DNA of 64,000 nt. Origin: Liolophura sinensis (Eukaryota; Mollusca; Polyplacophora; Chitonida; Chitonidae). The DNA is taken from positions 38,594,458-38,658,457 of the forward strand of contig NC_088300.1 of NCBI RefSeq assembly GCF_032854445.1. The letters run 5' to 3'. Below are positions 63,301 through 64,000 of the stretch, one piece after another. Numbering within the stretch: position 1 is the stretch's first letter; each line of letters starts with the position of its first letter. The notes beneath the pieces are model-generated. The model did not search any database. It was not told the DNA's origin and saw only the letters and a program-made list of their open reading frames with translations. Position numbers and translations under genes: made by a program.

Positions 63301-64000
63301 CAATTTTTTAAACAGCTGCCGATGCCTGGCCCAATTCCGCATCTTTTGGCACCTTAATGATGTGGGTCAGTGTTCAATTGTACATTTTACAGCAGACTGT
63401 ATCTAGTACCTTGTGTTTTTATGTACAAATGGTGTGGTTTTTCTACACATAGATAAAGACATTGAGATTGTCTTGGACTTAGAAGTAAGACAATTGCTGG
63501 GTGAGTTAAATGGGCTTAGCCCAAAGATTTGACGTCTTCTGGGCTACCGAAGGGCACATAACTTATAGTCAAATGTTGAATACTGTAATGACCAGTCGCG
63601 ATGGTACATAGTACAGTGTAGCCGATTTCAATTAACAAAAAGACCAGGCAAAAATGCAAAAGTGGAAAAACTGTTCCAGTGCTGCTTGTAAGAAGCTAAT
63701 CCGACGTATTTTGTGCCGAGAAATCAAATGGTGCAAACCGCGTTGCTCTCCGACCAATACTTTTGGCTGTAGCGACAATTGAATTATCATTGATGACAAC
63801 ATCACGTGCCCAGCAACGGCTCTTACTCCATGGAAACCAGGGAAATTTTCAATTTTGTAAACAGCTGCCGATGCCTGGCCCAATTCCGCATCTTTTGGCA
63901 CCTTAATGATGTGGGTCAGTGTTCAATTGTACATTTTACAGCAGACTGTATCTAGTACCTTGTGTTTTTTTATGTAGAAATGGTGTGGTTTTTCTACACG
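51341..64000 (+). repeat. 550-bp satellite, subfamily B (about 24 copies, continues past the window)
   Basis: Units carry GGCTAATCCGACGTATTTTG, CTCCGACAAATACTTTTGGC, TGTAGCGACGTTGAAATGAT, TGACGTCATAATCACGTGCC, TTTTCTACATGTAGATAAAG and GGCTACCGAACGGCACATAA. Landmark spacings are nearly all 547-552 bp from 51439 to 63697. Exceptions are shortened units (411 and 371 bp near 52.5-53.3 kb, 250 bp near 60 kb) and the interval containing the assembly gap. Subunits differ by roughly 5-20% by eye, but some neighbours are almost identical. No transposase, reverse transcriptase or RNA gene is recognised in the monomer. Confidence 0.97.
62841..63040. other. Assembly gap (200 N) inside the satellite
   Basis: Exactly 200 N residues. 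The sequence on both sides ends in the same satellite position (TAGTACAGTGTAGCCGATTTC before the gap and again at 63060), so the gap is a placeholder in a collapsed or unresolved repeat. The 10 bases after it (GACCAGCCCT) do not fit the repeat well. Confidence 0.99.

Noticed and set aside
48612-64000. Hammerhead ribozyme or rRNA/snRNA gene array in the satellite
   Set aside because: No CTGATGA/GAAA core in hammerhead arrangement and no recognisable RNA-gene sequence in the monomer.

Overview
This is nuclear DNA from an animal, most likely a mollusc or another lophotrochozoan. Coding exons are short and separated by long AT-rich introns with canonical GT-AG splice sites. There is a tRNA-derived SINE whose conserved 3' part (hairpin-rich core ending in short A/T-rich repeats) is common in molluscan genomes, and an element with the GTGAGTGAGTG-type terminus also common there. 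About a third of the window is tandem repeat. There is no operon structure, and most long open frames here are by-products of tandem repeats.

Two protein-coding genes can be supported. On the minus strand are the first two coding exons of a PTK7/Off-track-like receptor pseudokinase: a signal-peptide exon at 31375-31432, an 8.1-kb intron, and a phase 1-1 immunoglobulin exon at 22943-23254. The rest of that gene must lie beyond position 1, so 1-22942 reads as one large intron. It carries several minisatellites (62 bp at 7.2-9.2 kb, 42/24 bp at 10.6-11.3 kb, about 90 bp at 17.1-17.5 kb, 100 bp at 19.5-20.6 kb). On the plus strand is a complete four-exon gene for Mediator subunit 29 (MED29/Intersex), 38262-44519, 171 codons plus stop. 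The two genes are head to head with about 6.8 kb between their start codons. That interval holds a CpG-rich PTK7 5' region, a dispersed element, a 51-bp minisatellite with higher-order structure, a SINE and some diverged repeats.

Downstream of MED29 there is a 39-41 bp minisatellite beginning 300 bp after the stop codon, then a stretch with E-boxes, a CRE and a TATA box that looks like a promoter for an unidentified plus-strand transcript (about 47.5-47.7 kb). From about 48.6 kb to the end of the window is a satellite array with a 550-bp monomer (about 29 full or partial copies, interrupted by a 200-base assembly gap at 62841-63040). It has two subfamilies that meet abruptly at about 51,340. 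Conserved boxes include a 12-bp perfect palindrome, a CRE/E-box pair and a partly CENP-B-box-like motif.

PTK7 (planar polarity/Wnt receptor) and MED29 (transcription coactivator) have no known joint function, so their adjacency is probably just gene order. I found no RNA genes, CRISPR arrays or bacterial-type systems. The least explained part of the window is the 550-bp satellite and the promoter-like region just before it.
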